A stretch of DNA of 64,000 nt. Source: Halocalculus aciditolerans. Lineage in GTDB: Archaea; Halobacteriota; Halobacteria; Halobacteriales; Halobacteriaceae. Each line of letters opens with the position of its first letter. Position 1 is the first letter of the stretch. The notes beneath the pieces are model-generated. The model made no database searches. It was not told the origin of the DNA and worked only from the letters and a program-made list of their open reading frames with translations. A program made the translations under genes and the position numbers. The DNA is taken from contig NZ_BMPG01000001.1 in NCBI RefSeq assembly GCF_014647475.1, positions 62,001 through 126,000 on the forward strand, in the 5' to 3' direction. Below, piece after piece: positions 61,790 to 64,000 of this stretch.

Positions 61790-62794
61790 TCACAGTCGTT
61801 GCGCGGCGGTTTCGAGGACGTCGACCGCGCGGTCGAAGTCGTCGAGGGCGATGCGTTCGTCGGGCGCGTGGTCGCGGTCGGAGTCCCCGGGGCCGTAGGT
61901 CGCCATCGGGCAGCTCCACGCGCCGTGGAAGATGTTCATGTCGCTCGTCCCCGTCTTCCGGAGGTGGGCTGGTTCGCCGCCGGCGTCGCGGATGCCGGCG
62001 CGGAGCGCGCCCGCGACGGGGCTCCGCGGCGACGTCATCACCGGCGGGATGTGTTCCGTCCACTCGACCTGTCCGCTCTCGACGGCGGCGTCGACGCGCG
62101 CCTGCACGCTCTCGACGGTCTCGCTCGGCGGCACGCGGAAAGAGGCGTCGACGCTGGCCTCGAAGGCGAGGCCGTCGTCGGCGACGCCGCCGCGCATCGA
62201 GACGGGTTTCGCCGTCACTTCCTCGAACACCGACTCCTGTGCGTCGAAGGCCGCCGAGACGCGCGCCCACCACGCCATCGCGTGTTCGAGCGCGTTCGGC
62301 TCCGGGCGGCTCGTGTGCTCCGAGTCGGTCTCGGCGGTGTACGCGCCCTTCGTGAGGCCGCGGTAGCCGAGCGTGACGGCGTTCCACCCCGACGGCTCGC
62401 CGTTCACGACGGCGGCCGGTTCGTCGCGGACGTCGACGAGGTGGCGCGCGCCCCGCGAGTCGGCTTCCTCGCCGACGACGGCGGCGAACGAGACGCCGGT
62501 CCGCACGGCCGCGGCGGCCATCGCCGCGAGCGGTCCCTTCGCGTCCACGCTCCCGCGCCCCCAGAGCTCGCCGCTCGCTTCTCGAACGGGGATGTCGCCC
62601 GGAACGGTGTCGATGTGGCTCGTCAGGAGGACGCGGTCGTCCGCGGGCGCGCGGACGTTCCCGACGTCGTCGCGGAAGACCTCGCGGTCGTGCTCCTCGA
62701 AGAACTCGACGAGGCGCGCACAGCACGCGTCCTCCTCGCCGGACACCGAGGGAATCTCCACCAGGTCGCGGAGCAGGGTTCGCGCGTCGGTCAT
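61790..62794 (-). CDS. argE: LysW-ornithine/lysine carboxypeptidase (ArgE/LysK)
   Basis: 334-residue M20 metallopeptidase. Metal ligands lie in LLTSHIDTVPGDIP (His/Asp), GRGSVDAKGPLAAM, the catalytic GEEADSRGARHLV, and NGEPSGWNAV. In the LysW pathway it releases ornithine (or lysine) from the carrier protein. The context with argX and argF favours the arginine branch. ATG 62794 (MTDARTLLRDLV). Confidence 0.92.
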   Translation of the reverse strand: MTDARTLLRDLVEIPSVSGEEDACCARLVEFFEEHDREVFRDDVGNVRAPADDRVLLTSHIDTVPGDIPVREASGELWGRGSVDAKGPLAAMAAAAVRTGVSFAAVVGEEADSRGARHLVDVRDEPAAVVNGEPSGWNAVTLGYRGLTKGAYTAETDSEHTSRPEPNALEHAMAWWARVSAAFDAQESVFEEVTAKPVSMRGGVADDGLAFEASVDASFRVPPSETVESVQARVDAAVESGQVEWTEHIPPVMTSPRSPVAGALRAGIRDAGGEPAHLRKTGTSDMNIFHGAWSCPMATYGPGDSDRDHAPDERIALDDFDRAVDVLETAAQRL

Positions 62795-62818
62795 GTGTCG
62801 ATGAGTCGCGCCACCGTT

Positions 62819-63139
62819 TCAGACTGCGCCCCGCGCGGCGAGCGCGTCGAGCACGGGCGTCCGATGCGGCGTCTCCGCGTCCACCGTCACGAGGTCGGCG
62901 TCGAGCGTCGCGGCGAGCCCCGCGCCCGACACGCCCGCGACCACGGGGACGACGCCGTCGGCGAGCGCCGCGGCCGCCTCGCCCGCGGCCGTCGCGCGAA
63001 CCGGCACACCGACCGCAGTGAGCGCCGGCACGGCGTCCTCGGCGACGACGGCGACGCGCTCGCCGTTCGCGTGCAAGTGCGCGATGTCGACGACCGCGCC
63101 CTCCGCGAGGTCGCCCGACGCCGCGACGACGGTCGTCAC
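62819..63139 (-). pseudogene. ArgB-like short ORF (probable remnant of acetylglutamate-type kinase gene)
   Basis: Open frame of 106 codons, start GTG 63139 (another GTG at 63148). Its beginning, VTTVVAASGDLAEGAVVDIA then HLHANGERVAVVAEDA, parallels the start of haloarchaeal [LysW]-aminoadipate/glutamate kinases: TTVVKIGGARA, DVAHL, ANGE, VVVVHGG. The catalytic KIGG and HGG glycine motifs are replaced. The remainder (ADGVVPVVAGVSGAGLAA) recalls short pieces of the kinase, but the ORF is less than half the normal length (about 280-320). It stands exactly where argC-argB-argD are expected. It could be a decayed argB, or a diverged new protein. Confidence 0.5.
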
Positions 63140-63203
63140 GCGAACCACCCGCGGTTCGCGTGGGGCCGCGAGTCGAAGCGCGAACGCGACCGTCTCGCGA
63201 GGG

Positions 63204-64000
63204 TCACGCGACCACCTCCGCCGCGGTGTCGTCGTCGGCTCTCGCTTCGAGCCAGTCGACGACGACGCCGGGGATGTCGACGTCCGTCGCGGTGTCGAGC
63301 GCCTTGAACTCGACCGTGTGGTTCACCTCGTGGACGGTGTAGCTGTCTCCCGTCTCCATGAGGTCGACGCCGAGCAGGCCGCCGCCGACCGCCGCGGACG
63401 CGCGCTCTACGAGCGCTTCCGCCTCCGCGTCGAGGTCGAACGCCTCGACGTCCGCGCCCTTCGCGGCGTTCGTCAGCCAGTGGTCCGAACTGCGCGCCAT
63501 CGCCGCGACCGGCTCGCCGTCGAGCGCGAGCACGCGGATGTCGCGTCCCGGCTTCTCCACGAACTCCTGGACGTAGAAGACGGAGTGCTCGTAGTGGCCG
63601 AGCGTCTCCTTGTGCTCCAGGATGGCTTCGGCGGCGCTCCGCGAGTCGATCTTCGCCATCAGCCGCCCCCACGACCCGACGACGGGCTTGAGGACGCAGG
63701 GATACCCGTAGGATTCGATGGCGGAGAGCGCGGCGTCCGCGGTGAACGTCACGGTCGTGTCGGGCGTCGGAACGCCCGCCTTCTCGAGCGCGATGCTGTT
63801 CTTCGCTTTGTCCGCGCAGATCGCCGCGGTCTCCGCGGAGTTCACCACGGGGACGTCGTAGGAGTCGAGGAACTCCGTCGCGTACGTCGACCGGCTCGTC
63901 GCGAGACAGCGGTCGAGGACGACGTCGAGCCCGTCGAACGCCTCGGGGGCATCCCCTACGGTGAGTTCGAGGTCGCGCACGTCGATTTTGGCGACCTCGT
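63204..64000 (-). CDS. argX: LysW-glutamate/aminoadipate ligase ArgX/LysX, C-terminal part
   Basis: Partial ATP-grasp ligase; the N-terminus lies beyond the right edge. The visible 265 codons include NSAETAAICADKAKNSIALEKAG (in part), PCVLKPVVGSWGRLMAKI, FYVQEFVEKPGRDIRVL and MARSSDHWLTNAAKGA, and the C-terminal GVDLMETGDSYTVHEVNHTVEFK. It attaches glutamate (or aminoadipate) to the C-terminal Glu of LysW/ArgW. The end lies 65 bp from the ArgB-like ORF. The partner argW would be to the right, outside the window. Confidence 0.92.
   Translation of the reverse strand, partial: EVAKIDVRDLELTVGDAPEAFDGLDVVLDRCLATSRSTYATEFLDSYDVPVVNSAETAAICADKAKNSIALEKAGVPTPDTTVTFTADAALSAIESYGYPCVLKPVVGSWGRLMAKIDSRSAAEAILEHKETLGHYEHSVFYVQEFVEKPGRDIRVLALDGEPVAAMARSSDHWLTNAAKGADVEAFDLDAEAEALVERASAAVGGGLLGVDLMETGDSYTVHEVNHTVEFKALDTATDVDIPGVVVDWLEARADDDTAAEVVA

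Overview
This window is chromosomal DNA from an extremely halophilic archaeon (class Halobacteria). Base composition is very GC-rich, the predicted proteins are strongly acidic (runs of Asp and Glu), genes are tightly packed and mostly leaderless, and many families are haloarchaeal: OapABC, a TatCo/TatCt pair, SAMP2, and small DUF5786-, DUF5789- and DUF6757-type proteins. I could not assign a genus from the sequence alone.

Positions 1-6064 hold the chromosomal origin neighbourhood. They contain the start of the DNA polymerase D small subunit gene, signal peptidase Sec11, the initiator gene orc1, a 1.4 kb non-coding origin with inverted ORB elements around an AT-rich stretch, and oapA-oapB-oapC. 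A second Orc1/Cdc6 paralogue lies at 15682-16806. Many other replication and repair genes are spread through the window: a MutS-like protein (17051), PCNA (26110), a uracil-DNA glycosylase (28056), primase PriL (29384), Hjc (31484), RadA (34069), an XPD/DinG-type helicase (37643) and the RFC small subunit (54872).

Between these lie transport and envelope genes: a MATE exporter, a two-domain ABC permease without partners, an AI-2E family protein, the divergent tatCo/tatCt pair, an RHH regulator coupled to a YhhQ-type queuosine/archaeosine precursor transporter, a formate/nitrite transporter, a PssD-type decarboxylase and a Tat-exported double beta-propeller. RNA and translation genes include rlmE, nmd3, a Taw2-like transferase and alaS. 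Metabolic genes include two rhodaneses, a 7Fe ferredoxin, a hexose phosphomutase, rpiA and the end of a LysW-type arginine operon (argX, an ArgB-like fragment, argE, argF).

The least ordinary regions are as follows. (1) Around 45376-45800 four near-identical promoter-like units are tandemly arrayed in 700 bp without any gene. (2) The argB, argC and argD genes are missing from the arginine operon, and a 106-codon ORF that looks like an ArgB remnant stands in their place. (3) A lower-GC DUF3800 gene lies next to a 29/31-bp direct repeat at 39892-39986. (4) The SAMP2-like modifier ends in Gly-Gly-Ser instead of Gly-Gly. (5) A lone ORB-like element sits in a convergent intergenic region at about 10.4 kb, away from the origin. 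(6) ORB elements lie on both sides of orc1 and directly upstream of its start codon.
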